From: Unio delphinus
Lineage: Eukaryota; Mollusca; Bivalvia; Unionida; Unionidae
DNA length: 64,000 nucleotides
Direction: 5' to 3'
Assembly: GCA_029339505.1 (NCBI GenBank)
Contig: JAQISU010000096.1
Coordinates: forward strand, 920,501-984,500
In this document: positions 28,001 to 43,000 of the stretch, piece after piece
How positions within the stretch are numbered: position 1 is the stretch's first letter
Layout: each line of letters begins with the position of its first letter
The notes under the pieces: model-generated
The model's input: only the letters and a program-made list of their open reading frames with translations
Database searches by the model: none
Told to the model about the DNA's origin: nothing
Made by a program: the position numbers and the translations under genes

Positions 28001-31000
28001 AATCAGTAACTAGAGGTTGAAAACAAAAATATGATTCCAGTACATGGAGAAAATTCCCTCCTCCAATCAGTAACTAAAGGTTGAGAACAAAAACATGATC
28101 CCAGTACAATTGGAGAAAATTCCCTCCTCCAATCAGTAAATAGAGGTTGAGAACAAAAACATGATCCCAGTCTGATAATCAGGCACCGAGCTCACAGGGG
28201 CTCCAGGCATAAAAAATTTTTAAAAAGTGATGGAAGAAACATTTATGTTCAATATAATTCAGAACTTTTTCAAAAGTATATTTCTAAATGCCATTGCTCA
28301 CAGAGAATCCTGTGTGTAAATACAGGGGCTCCACTAAAGTGATATAAATCGAGCCCCACATTTGCTAAGGCTAGTGCATATCAGGATTGGGAGGGAGAAG
28401 GAAAATTAGGTAATAATAACAGGTATCTATTACATAATTAAAATTTGTTTTACCCCTGAGGAACTACATTTTAATAGCAGTAATATATTACCCTAAAATG
28501 ACATCACAATTAAGCCAGTCAAGAGCTCTGGTTGGCAGGACTACTTGGCAGTGGAGGAATGAGATATGATGCAAAAGTATTACTAAATGAAGCGTGTGCT
28601 TGCTATATGCAAAAGTTAAATGGCATTAATGATTATAAAGGGCTGTCTGTACTCAAATTAAGAGAAGGAAGAATATTTATGGGTAATGGTCTTAAATGAA
28701 GCTTCTCTTAAAGAGTAACGAGGTTGAAATCAAGACCAAAGAATACATGAAGGGTCTGAAAGATCTGTATCTAACCATGTAGTAGAGAGTGAACAGAGAC
28801 CTTAATAAAGCTAGAGAGGGCTGCATTATAGCTCTTAATTGTGAATACTGAGCCATTTGTTTTCCTTGGAAAGAAAAAGAAGAAAGATGCCGCTGCCATT
28901 AATGGGGAGCAAACAGGATCAATGAATTTCCTACTGCACCAATTACAGAAAATTCTGCACGTTTGAAAGTAAACATTGGCTAAATTGGTTATAATACATT
29001 TACTTCAGGGCCAATTAAGAAACTTCAGCTGCAAACTGCATTGTTACAGATATGGCTGTTAAATATGAAGCTCCAAGTCTGTTGGCTATGTGTAATATAA
29101 ATGAAGCCTCTCCCAAGTCAAAATTTGTTTGGTGCTTATGTTATGTCCTTATTGTATAACTATGCTGACAATGGCCACTGCTTTGATTTCTGAAGAATAT
29201 CTGCCAGTTGAAAAGTTCTGTGTATTCAACCATGTGAACATACACTGTTCTTTACAGTATATACTACCATGTCCAAACATACAATTCACATTTCTGTGTA
29301 AATTTGAAAATACACTGAAAAGGGGGAAGAACACATGATAGAGTGAAAATACTCCATTGATACAGTAACGGCACCAACAAATGAAACTGGAGGGTCAGGA
29401 TAATATGAAATATATCTGGGCAGCTGGCACATTATTGGACATGGCAAGGCCTCTAAAATTCCCGAGTTGATCAAAGTGTGACGACTTTGCCACAAACTGC
29501 TTTAAGTACCTACAGGAGGTTCATGTGCTATGCTTTCCAGTAAGCAAGTAATCATCATTGTTGTGTATGGGCAATATCCCCATCGCTATCATCAACATGG
29601 AATGATAGAGACAATGCAACCAACATCTGGCTTTGAAGTGACATCAGAGAGCCTTTCCAGTGGTGTTTCAATAAGCAAGTAATCATCATTGTTGGGTATG
29701 GGCAATATCCCCATCACTATCATCAACATGGAATGATAGAGACAATGCAACCAACATCTGGCTTTGAAGTGACATCAGAGAGCCTTTCCAGTGGTGTTTC
29801 AATAAGCAAGTAATCATCATTGTTGTGTATGGGTGATATCCCCATCGCTATCATCAACTTGGAATGGTAGAGACAATGCAATCAACATCTGGCTTTGACA
29901 TCAGAGAGCATTTCCAGTGGACGATTTTTCAAACATGAACTCATTTTTATGTTATCGTTTAAAATAAATTTTGGAGGAAACATTCAAACACTTACGATGG
30001 CCACCATTTCTATATTGATGTTTAGTTATTGTTTGCAAATTACTGACCTCATGTTATTTCATGCTGAAATTGGCATTTGTTTCTACATATCATTATAGAT
30101 AAAATATCCTGTGGACATGCAACCCCATCCAAACTTAACATTGTCTATGTTCCACACACTTTTAATACCTTTCTTGTTAGCAAGAACCCCTCTAACATTT
30201 TTTCATGAAATACCATATTCAAGAGTGATACACAAACTGAAATGATACGTTGCTCTTAAAACCAATAGTTCATATTCATTAGTATTTTTTGTAAATTTAC
30301 ACATCATCTGAAATTGCAAATTAATAAATTTCAATTTAAAAATTAAGATTTTTTTTTTGTTCAATGTTCATATTATGAGATAAAAAAAATATTTCTGATC
30401 ATTTTTTGCAGCAATATAACAGTTCTTGTCGGAGATGAAAGTGTTACAATATGGAACAGAGAGAAGAAAATGATATAGTTCTCAATAAATATCTATGATT
30501 ATGGGTTTAAATCAAGAAACATCATAGACTGACCCTCCGTTCTTCATTATGAAAATATTGATACAAATAAAATGATTTGAAAAATTTATGTTTTTGAACC
30601 CAAAATAAGTGGAACTGTTTTCAGTTTTGACACTTTTTTTATGTAGCCAAGTTCTGGGAAGAGTTATGGATCCTACTCTCATAGGTCAACTTGATAAAAG
30701 ACATAATTCAATGGCTTTTACAAATAATCTCCACACAATTTGCCATTATTCTTTTAAAAGTATTTAAAAGTAATTAAAAAACAGGCATAGGTGAATGCAT
30801 ATGTTCATTTTATTCATTTATTTCTGCTGAAAATGTTGTGAAAAATTTGCAATTCATCTATGTCAAATGCACAATTAACCTTTCAAATATTAAGACATTC
30901 TCATGTAATAATGTTGGTTTTATACAATTGAAAGCACTGACCAGTGCAATGAAACTTTGCTGTATGAAGGAATTGCTATCCACGTAGTGCAAAATAAATT

Positions 31001-34000
31001 AAACAGTGCTAATCTAAATCCAAGAGTCTTGAAATGTGTGTGTTGCACTCAACTAATGGAAAAAGTACACAAACATTTTAAGTGGCCAAAACCTCAAACT
31101 GACCATCAAATTGGACATGTGTACTGACTGCCATTCATGTGAATTGTGCATCATCTTTTGGTGTCCCTTAAGGTATAAAAGGGTCAATGAAATTAGTGTT
31201 TTGGTCAAATTTATAAATGTTATATGACTATAAATAACTCTGGTATTCATGGACTGACTATTCAAATATCAATCACTAATGTTAACCAGCACTCTCCAAT
31301 GAAGAAGCTCAAGATTAGTTTGCAGAGTTAAGGTAGTGATTTGGAGATATTTACCGTATTTTCACGCATTTAAGACGCACCCATATATAAGACGCGGGTT
31401 TTGACAATTTGTGTAAAAAATATTTTAAATAAAATGCCCACAAATATAAGATGCACGTGGCATAGCCATCTGCCAAACTGAGCAATTTATCTCCAGTGGT
31501 TACCTTTCCTTTATCATAAATGAAACTTTGTCCAATGTTCCATCACCCGTCGGATGTAAACAAGGCTTCATTACCATTTTTAGTTGAGATCAAAGGCCAA
31601 TAGTGGATGGGTTTAGTACCTGGTATCTAGATTCTAGAACAATAAACGCCGGATGTAAAGGCGGCTTCATTGATCCACTAGGCCAAGTCTTCAGCAGGTG
31701 GGATTAGTACATAGACCAATAAACACCCGATGTATGCGGTTAGCATATATAAACGTGGGAACAGTCTCTTGTTATATATAACTTGTTATATATATATATG
31801 AGTGATCAATTTGCTTAGCATTTTTAAAATTTATAAAATTGTCACGATGCCGAAGCAAAAATCATATATGGCATGGGAGAAAGTGAAATTTACGACAATC
31901 ATCAATGGCTTCAGAAAGTGTGGGATAATTCCCAAACTGGCTATCTATATCAGTTCTTCGGATGACAACTCAGCTGCATCCGATACCACTGACACCAATG
32001 AGGATCAATTAGCATCAGTTATTGAGTTATTCCGCGATGACGACAGTGAATTTGATTCAAGTTTCGATGGATTTGAAGCCGAAACTGATGATGATGAAAA
32101 AGAAGATGAATAGAACAATATGGTACATTGATTTTTGATCAAGTCCAACACTATTTAGTAACAGTTTATTATATTGTGAACACTTACCCAATTGTTTTTA
32201 CAACTAGGAATGAAAATCATGAAACATGAATATCAACCACAATAATTGTCCTTCAATATCACACACTGTACTGTAAGTTCGTGTTAAAAAATACTTAGAT
32301 AAGACGCCCATTAATATAAGACGCACCTTGGGTGCGGGGTACGTAAAACTTTGTATAAGACGAGTCTTATATACGCGAAAATATGGTACCCCTAGCTTCA
32401 TTATGAGCAAGTGTGAAGGAGATTAACTGACTTGCTGTGACAAATGAATAAACAAGCAAAAACTTAATGAGCTGTATTTTGAAACATGTTTCTGAATCTT
32501 TAATATATGAAGAATGAAGTTGGATTAGGGTCATTATTTTTTGTCTTTTTAAGCATGGATGGTAAGAATGGTACACAGATGCAATCATAACCACCCCTCC
32601 TGAACTAGTCTGAAGAATACAATATTGAACAGTTAAGTTTACAAGCAAATGTGAAATAAGTGCTGAGAGTCTGTCTTTTTCTTGCCCACAATTTTAACAG
32701 TTCTGCCTTAGAAATAAGTTCATAGTGGATTAAACTGTACAAACTGTTGATAGTATTTATTTTACAATTGAATAGTTTTTCATACTTTCTTCCTTGGCCA
32801 AAACTAATGTATTCAATTTTTATATATTTGAACTATGAATTCCTGACTATACCAATACCAACTGGCTTGCATATAGGTTTTGAATCTTGGTTAAGCCATC
32901 AAGGGAACATGATTTATGTCTAATTCTATAATGATCAGCATATATGTATGGAATTTATTAAATTTAAGGGAAACCTGGGAGTTTTCAGTGGGAGAACATC
33001 TCCTGCCCTTGTTCATGGCACAAAGCTTCATACAACACAAAGAAAAACAAAAAACAACCAGTCCACAGAAAGAAAATGTAACAAAAAAATAACCAGTCCA
33101 TAGAAAGCAGACATAATATCTCACAAACCCTCCTGATCTTGAATGTTCTGATTGTAAGCTTAGCCAGCACCAGGACATCTTCAAGGCAAATGTGAATATC
33201 ACCATGGCGGACATACTTCTGCACAGACAAGACATCACCCCAGTACTTGTCACACTGTTGCTGCAAGGTGTAAACAATGAATTTAAGTAGTGTGAATTCA
33301 CACTTAGGCAAAGAGTACCAGGTTTAATGAATATTGTTATTACTATAATTTTAGAATGACAGGTTTCTTACATCTTTGTTAACCAATGTTCTGGCATACA
33401 AACCTACACAAATATAGTTAACATATTCAAATGTTGGCTAGTGAAAATGTGGTCCATACAGCTTAAGAAGTTTAAATTTTAAGGACTTGTTACGGAATAT
33501 CTGGGGCCCAAATATAATTTTCAAAGACCTAATTCATGACAGATAATGACAAGGTATGACAATAAATTATAGATCAATTTGTAGCTATTGTTAGATCAAT
33601 GACCATTTATGTTTTAAATAATAAACTTAACCAGAACTGTTACAGAAAATAATGCAAGTGACATTTGACTTTTCTCAAAACAATTCAAGGATTTTCCAGC
33701 ATTTTATAACAAATCTGTAAATGTTCAAGCAGTTTAAAGTCATTGGTTATTAAAATACAAGGTTTACAGGTATTTGTATGAATGCTGTATAAACCACAAA
33801 TTTTAAATCTTAATGATATTGGTCCAAATGTGAATTATTTTTTGAAGTGCTTTCCCAGTCCATGAATTTAAGTCTAAAATTAATAAACATTATTTGCAAA
33901 AAAAATAATCATCTTTGCTAGCCATGGGTCACTTTTTCACCTGTCTGTAAACTAGAGTAGCAACCCTAGGCTTTCAAATTGCACTATCACCATATTAGTT

Positions 34001-37000
34001 AAAGTTCTGAGAGAAGAAAATGACACAAATTAATAAGTAATGAGTAATTTCTCTCATTAAATATATTTTCCAAGGGAAAAGGGGGTCTAGAACTTCGAGA
34101 GACCTGCAGCCAGAGGAAATTCTCTGATGATAAGGAAGTGATGTCTCAGGAAGCAACAAACATATTGTCTCAATTTCATACAATATACATTCATTCACAT
34201 AACTTTGTAATTTATTTGCTGAATTCACTCATTATCAATTGCCAATTAGCAAAGTAAGGCAGTCAGGACAAGAAGTGAAGTCCATTAATTTGTTTGTGTA
34301 ATTAAGTTGTGAATTTGATTCAACCAAGAATGGAGAGGCATGTGTTGACTGACATAAGTGGTAATTCATAGCCTCAAGAGGGTGTGTATGTTTTTTTATC
34401 TGAGAGATCTAATTATGTCATGATCTCAGGAGGAATGCAAGGGTGCTAGAAAGATATTGATTTATAGTAATAGGGCAGTGAAAGTGTATTAAGTTGCAAA
34501 ATGATAATAGCCTTAAGTTCTGTTGAATTACCATAGACAATATCTGACCTAAAGAGTGGGAATATTGTTTGATCTGAGAAGGAAAAAAATCTGATGTATT
34601 TAGGTTGGTTATTATATTTTGTATTTGAAGAAAACAAAATTAGCTCCATACCATAATGCGCATGGGAAAACAGCACATTCTACAACTAAGAGGCTGATGA
34701 CTTGAAGAGGACAGAAACACAGAAATACCAACCTATCATCAACAGTGATTTGGAAAAGACCAGAAGCACCAGGTGATACTGACATGTCAGCAACTTGAGT
34801 TTGAACAGTCACTCCATTATATGGCGACATTTGAGCAATGTGTATAACAGAATGGCTAACTGACTTTCACATCAATTTTGTACCTATTTCTAAGAGAAAG
34901 AGAACCATTCAAATATCTGATGTTCGATTTCATTTTTTTTATGTAATTGTTTATACTGTTATATTCTACATACCATGTCTCACGTTGTTGTATTCTTCAT
35001 CTCTGCTCAAATTTCTGTTATTCCATCCATTAAAATCATATTTATTTTTATTTAATATAATATTTTATTTGGTTATCTTTTTGATCTGGGCAATAAAACT
35101 ATGCTAGGTCATCTCCTAAATAAGGATAACCTAAACCATAAGAAGTGGGAGATCTCATTCATCATACCACTTTATGACACCGTCTTTAGCACAAACATTT
35201 TGGTCATATTGAAATTGAATATGAACAGAAAATAACAGCTCCTACATTCCTTAACATTTGTTTGATTACTATTCTGAATAGGAATGTTACCCAAGACCCC
35301 TAAAATGTAATATCATATTTATTTTGCTATGTTCAAAATGTGTTTTCAGTGCTGTGAAGTGGTAGCATGTTATCAATACCAAGGCAGACCAAAAAATATA
35401 TAAGGAAAAAGGAGAATTTTAGAGCTATTATTAACATTCATGAACATTGAAATTATATCTGAATACATACCATCAATATTTTAACAGAATTTTTTAAAAT
35501 ATAATTTATTTCACTATATTATTTAGTGAAAACAACAATATACATGTAAAATTGCCAACAGCTTAACAAATCTAAAAGAAAACTATTCCAGATTCCTTCC
35601 CATAAAATGATGTACAAATCAGTTAAGTGATTTTTTAGAAGAAGCTGTAAAAAGCAACTGTGAACAATTAATGCACATGAAAACTTACTATAGGTGAAGA
35701 ACCATGCCACATCCTCACTTGACCTTATAATCTGATGACCTACAGATTTCATGAATGATTTTACATTCAGTACTAGTGTATTTTAGTATAGCAAATATCA
35801 AACATTAAAATATTTTAAAACAGAAATATGACTTAAAATAGTCTTTAAGTACATGTAGTAAGATCATACCGTTGAATTTTCAAAGAGTCCTGTTGCCATG
35901 ACAATGCAATGGACACCTTCTTGCCAAACCATGTGCCAAAACAGTGCCACATTTCTTCCTTTTGGTCCTGAGGGAAAACAGTAAGAAAAGATATTGTGTG
36001 ATTTTCATTTGAAAACAAATTACAAACTTAATTAGGTAAAAATTACTAGAGCATCCAAAACCATGCTCGGAGGACTAAATGAAATGAGATCAGAGGAAAA
36101 ATGCTAGAGATATTCATGAACTATTCTAATACTGCAAACAGACTGCTCTAAAAAATATTAGTATTATTCTTTAAAAAAATTCTTTTTATATCACAGACAA
36201 TTTTTATTAACATTAGAAATACTATCTAATGATAGTGATATCCTTGTAAAAGCACTTTTTATTATTGTTTAGACTATTAGCTTCTGTAGAACTATACTCT
36301 TTTCTTACTAATTATAGTAACATGACACAGTTTGTTACTATTATTAGTAATACCAACTATATTTAGTAACAGAGAATGGATATGTGCCACAGACATGGAC
36401 ACCAAGCAAAACACCAAAAATTATCTGCAAGATTTTTCACTAATTATCAATGCCATAGACTTTATAATGACTTCCTGTGAAATCACTGTCGGCCTTCCTA
36501 TCAGTGCAATATTGTACTCCTTACTGTGCCATCCAATCATAACACAGGGCCGATTGATATTTAGACTGCCGAATGTTATATTATGATACAGTTTTACTTC
36601 ATATATAACTTCATATATATAAAACATTTTACACTGGTTGAGATCAAACCCTGGTGAAAACGTAACTAAAATTCCAGTGAAATTCATGTCCATTTTTCAG
36701 CAACAATTTGGGCAAATTCAACAAATTTTGATGACATTTCAGAGATTTTGCCAAAATTTCTGAAAATATCAGTGACATTTTGATTTTGAAATTTCACTGA
36801 CAAAATATTGATGAGAAACTGTACTTCACCAATTTTTAAAATAAACCTTTATTCCATTTTAATATAAAATAGATTTTGTTTCTTGTACATTCTGAAAGAA
36901 TTTCAAGAAAACATATTTCTCATTTCTGATAGTTCTAATTTTATTGTTCATTTTACGAACAATAACATTTTCTACATCTTTCCTTTTATGTTTAACTTGA

Positions 37001-40000
37001 ATTGGATTGAACTGCCCCCATACAAATGTCTGTTTAAAGCAGAACTCTTCTCTCCTGACCTGGATCCGATTTTTCTCAATATGGACCAGTTTTTTAAATT
37101 GTCCTCAGTCCAGAAATTTAAAAAAAATGGTCTGTTGGGTACCATTCCACAATGGTCATTAAAATAGAATTTGTTCCATAAATATATTTAGCTGATGATC
37201 ACTTTAAAACACTTTTCATTATTGGAGAAAAGCTTGTACTTGCCGAATGAATCTTCACATAATAGTAACTGATGGGTAAATGCATGCTTGCCCAAACATG
37301 GCATTTCAAATATTTCAAGCAGGACATGGGAGTAGAAAGTTTGATTAATGGTTTGAAAAATGTACAGAAATGAAAATGGTTTGAATGTAAAGTCATTTGG
37401 AACATAACTTGTCAATCTGTAAGGAATTGAATGCTGGGATAAGCTTAATGTGATTTTTTTTACCAAAAAGCTTTAAATTACTATTACCAAACTCTGCATT
37501 AGCAGCTAACATATTAAATCAGAATGAATTGAACAAGAATAATTTCAAAGTTATGAGTTGGGGGTGGGGACAATGTATAGATCACTTGTGGAAAGTTATG
37601 TTATTGTTGCCAGGTATCCATGTCTGTCATAGATGGTCATGTCTTTGTGCAGTTGTTTTCATGGCCCACAAATCAAATCATCTTTCAATGTTGTTGTGAG
37701 TGCTATTATGTTTATATTAACAAAATATTATAGTTGTGTTAGAATTCTGAGTAAAATCAGGGTAATTATACAATGATAAATGTTTATCATGGCTGCTTAT
37801 GGATTAAGGGCTCATTCAAGTAATCACAACAACACCATAGCTTGTACATTCAAAAGTCAAGTCTGCAGAACAACTCCCATATCTCATGGATATCATATAA
37901 TTATAATGGTTGTATAATTTTGTTTCATGTATACTGAAATATTACAGTGGTCAATAAAGTGTTGTATAATTCGTATTCATTATTTTATTTGATACCTTTG
38001 GAAATGTCAATGAAAAATGACTGAAATTTCAATAAAAGGCTCTTAGTAACTCTGAAATTTCAGTGGTGTTTTAGTGAAAGTTTTAGTCAAAAGTTTTGTG
38101 AAATCGCACCAACATTTCATTTAAAGTTTTGGTATAAATTTTAGTGAAATCTTGCCAAAATTTTATATACATTTTATGAGATCTCACAAAATGTCAGTGA
38201 AACTCATTAATATTTTGACCAGTGAAATTTCACTGAAATACCAGTGAAAATTTGATCTCTTTTTCACTAAGGTAATATTATAATATGTGATAAAATTACT
38301 ATTCCAGTCAGTAAAAATGCTAAGAAAGGATTCCGAAGATGGCAGACATCTTTTCCAAAAAAGGCCTAAATCTGACTGGTACAAAGACTTAGATGTTGCC
38401 TCATTGATCAAATTTTGTTATTTTGTGGTTAAGACTTCAATTTGATACAAATTAAATGAACCATTAAATGCAATCAATTACTCTTGTAATTAATGCATTG
38501 ATTTGTTTGATAAATTGAACCAACTAAGTAAAAAATCTGTATTTTATTCCCTGGATGTATGTCATGTGTTTAACTTCTACTTTAAATAACATCGTAAATC
38601 ACTTCAAAATAACGGTATCTAACCTTGCGTAGCAATGTATTCCTTGTATCCAAAGTAACCCTGAAAAAAAGAAAATATTTTCAAAAAACAAGAAGATCAT
38701 GGCCTGTAACTCTTCATGTCATGTCAAATGATTCTGTACACTGTACATTAAGTCATATGTATTCCTAATATGCAGTGTCTACACAATTGCCTGGCTCTTT
38801 TCAATTAGTGATACACACCTGTTCCCATAATTTAAATTCTTAATTAACAAAATTAGCACTAAAAAAGTTTCTGACAATGAAAAACTACATAAAACCCACA
38901 TTATACATTCCCAATTATTTGATGTGTCTTTGCATGGTTTGTTTACAGACATAAAAAAAATCTGCAAAAACAATATTGAATTGAATTGCTTGTAATATTA
39001 GAACCTATTCTTGAAATAAATGTATTTATGTACTGATCTTTTTGGACATGATTGTTGTTCTACAGTAATAAGATAATAGGGACAGACTGATATATCATGT
39101 TATTGGACACAACTAGACTAATACAATAATAAGATAATAGGGACATGTAGACTGATATCATGGTATCAGACACAATTGTACTAATACAGCGATAAGATAA
39201 TAGGGACAGACTGATATCATGGTATCAGACAAAATTGTACTAATACAGTGATAAGATAATAGGGACAGACTGATATCATGGTATCAGACAAAATTGTACT
39301 AATACAGTGATAAGATAATAGGGACAGACTGATATCATGGTATCAGACACAATTGTACTAATACAGCGATAAGATAATAGGGACAGACTGATATGGTATC
39401 AGACACAATTGTACTAATACAATGGTAAGATAATAGGGACAGACTGATATCATGGTATCAGACACAATTGTACTAATACAGTGATAAGATAATAGGGACA
39501 GACTGATATCATGGTATCAGACAAAATTGTACTAATACAGTGATAAGATAATAGGGACAGACTGATACCATGGTATCAGACAAAATTGTACTAATACAGT
39601 GATAAGATAATAGGGACAGACTGATATGTTATCGGACACAATTTTACATGTACTAATACAATAGTAAGATAATACAAACAAAAAATGCCACTCTCTGGAC
39701 ATAAATATAGCTTTACAATGGTAAAATAATGCAAAGAGACAAATCCTATTCTTTGGACACAACTATATTTAGTTTACAATGATAATATAACTCAAATGAC
39801 TAATGCCACTCTTAGGACACAACTATAGTTTACAATGACAATATAATTCAAATGACTAATGCCACTCTTAGGACACAACTATAGTTTACAATGACAATAT
39901 AATTCAAATGACTAATGCCACTCTTAGGACACAACTATATTTAGTTTACAATGATAATATAATTCAAATGACTAATGCCACTCTTAGGACACAACTATAG

Positions 40001-43000
40001 TTCTATACAAGATAACAGAGAAAGACTAATGCCACTTTGGACACATCTATAGTTTACAATAATAATATAATTCAAAATAACTAATGCCACTCCTAGGACA
40101 CAAATATAGTTCTATAATGATAAGATAACAGAGACAGACTAATGCCACTTAGGACACATCTATAGTTTACAATGATAATATAATTCAAAATAACTAATGC
40201 CACTTTAGGACACAAATATAGTTCTTTAATGATAAAATAATAAAAACAGACTAATGCCACTCTTTGGATACAGCTATATTCTACAATGATAAAATAATAA
40301 AAACAGACTAATGTCACTCTTTGGACACAAATATAGTTAACAAAGAGATGACAAAGACAGGTTAATGCCACTCTTTGGACACAACTATACTTCTGCAGTG
40401 ACAAGATAATACAAATGTCATTCGTTGGACACAACTATACTTCTACAGTGACAAGATAATACAAATGTCATTCTTTGGACACAACTATACTTCTACAGTG
40501 ACAAGATAATACTGTAGTTCTATAAAATGACAAAATATTCAAGAGATGATAATAACACAGGTGGAAGAACAGTGTGTCTATCATTGGCAATGCCCTAAAC
40601 AATTTACAAGGTTTAGGCTGTTGAAGCTGGAACAAGAGATTTGAAGGAGCTGATGCTCTAATTTTCAAAAAGAATTTCCATGAATTCAAGAAAAAAAAAA
40701 CATTTTTTTAAAGCTACTGAATACTGAAAAAACATCTGATATTTTTTAGCAATAAATTTTCAAATTAGTCACTGTCCTTGCCCTATTGGATGTTTGGTTT
40801 GCACTATTTTCATTTAGGACAAAATGGAGCTCATTTGAAAACTATTGGCGAAAGCCCAATACCAATACATGTAGAACATCCATTCTGGAGGAGTAGCTGT
40901 AACAAGATTTTCAAACTAGTCATCATATTTGGCAGCCATATTTTATACAAAATTGGCACAAAATGCAGTAAAGGCAAAAAAAAAAAAAACTAAACAAGTG
41001 TGTAAAGTACACTTAGACCTACATTGCTGCTATTTTTGTAACTCCTGGTAAATGACTTTACCTGATTTTGCAATTTTGTCATGGCTGTAAATTGAACAAA
41101 TTATCTTTAGTTAGATTTTGCCCACATGACTTTTGAAGGGTCTGTTTTAGAAACATTAAAAGCATAAATTACTTAAGATCTATGAAAATATGCTTATGTG
41201 TGTTTACAATTTCTAATAATAATCTTAATAATGAGACAATGTTAACTTTGGATTAATTTCTCATTGGCTGATGGGGTTTTGGAATGTTATAGAAGTGTTC
41301 AGTAACTTCCCATTGGTTGGGCTAGGTCACATGACTAGGTAATTTCATGATAAATTGAGTAGTAAAATCTGTCTTGTGTGGCATCTTCTGAAATATAGAC
41401 ATAATAGGTGCATACAAGGAGATAATTGACCACTCAGATTCAATCTTGCAGACCTTATTTATGTTTTCCTTGGATATTTTTTTTAAAGAAAAAACATTTG
41501 TGTTGACTTTTCAGCAGAAATAGAAAGTGTTGCTTATTTGGACTATAATATTTTTTCTGGAACTATTGTGAATTATTCATAATATAGAGTGCTTTAGACC
41601 ACTTGGCCACTCATGGCCCCCTCTATTCAGTGGAATTAGCAATACAGTGTATCAAGATTTCAACATAATTGCAATGGTGGTCATATTGTCCATCAGATCA
41701 GCACCATTGTCATTTAGGACTCGCTAGACAATGTAAGAAATTCATTTAGCAAATACCCTATGTTGATGTCATCATCCTTTGAGAAGAATTAGTGATAAAA
41801 AGATTTTCAAGATGGCCACTGTGATTTAGGACCAACAAGACCATTGGATGAATGTGTGAAGTCTCAAGGCAACTCTCCAGTTTAGAAGCAGTGGTGATAA
41901 CAAACTTGTGCTAATGAACAGACAACAGATGATGAATGGATGAATGTACAATAGAGCTAATAACCTTGCATACAAAAACGATGAGTTGTCCATAGGTTTT
42001 ATATATTTCCATGATTTTAGATTACTGTTGGAATGTAATTCACTAGTTTGCTATTTGTCTTGTACATGTTTTTATACTTAATCTCACAACGTATATCAGT
42101 TCATTGATTTTGTTAGTTATTATCAAACTTGATCCATTTCTTCTTCATACCCAGTTTGATTTTATTCCACATGTCCTTCAGAAAGTTCTAGTAATTGCAA
42201 AAAACTAAGTTCCAGGTCAAACAGGTCCACAGCTCCACAAACTTCTGTTGGAAAATAAATAAAAAACAAACTGACCTAGTTCTTCTCAATATGCCCCATG
42301 CCCAGTCTAAATTAAATCTATGTAGTCCATCAAAAGCTATTCAGCAGAAACACAATTTATGATGAAAGCAATGTGATTGGATTGTTTGAGATGGCAAACA
42401 TGAGGAACAATTGTTAGGATCTGAATCCACCATTTTGATTACATAAGTCATACGTGAAGAAAAAAACAAAAGAATAAACAATGCATGGATGAATTGAATA
42501 AATCTCTGTATATGATGTCCAGTGAAACTGGAGACTGGTTTAAGAATTATCTGCAAAAGAAAAGCCAGAACATACACAATGAAGAAGTGAATGTTATTTT
42601 TTAACCTTCTCACAATGACCTGAATCATTCACGTTTTTGGCCAAATATTATTGCATTCCCTGGAGAGCTTCAAGATCAAATTGACTTAATAAAGAAATTA
42701 CATCGTAACACAATAATAATGCTAAATTATTACAATATGACCTGTACTTGTGAGAATGGCTGCATAATAACTCACAAACACTGAAATTTGCATTTACCAA
42801 AAAGCCCACGGGACCTAAAACTTACTGTGTTCTCAAACCTATGCATTATGATAATGTAAAGACTCACTTTCACAAAATCTGGCCACATTTTTACTAAGAA
42901 AGCCTTACTAGATAATAAGCCACCCTCATACTTTCAATATGTGTAGCCAACACTTGCATTTATTGTAGAAGAAATTGCATCTTTGAAATAAAAAATGTAA

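Noticed and set aside
27648..28002. Minus-strand frames with repeated FLHVLESCFCS peptides
   Set aside because: They arise from the roughly 64-bp minisatellite.
29286..29495. Possible PTP WPD exon (contains YYPDPPVSF)
   Set aside because: The surrounding residues do not match the block, and the true exon was found at 8987-8839 with fitting phase and splice sites.
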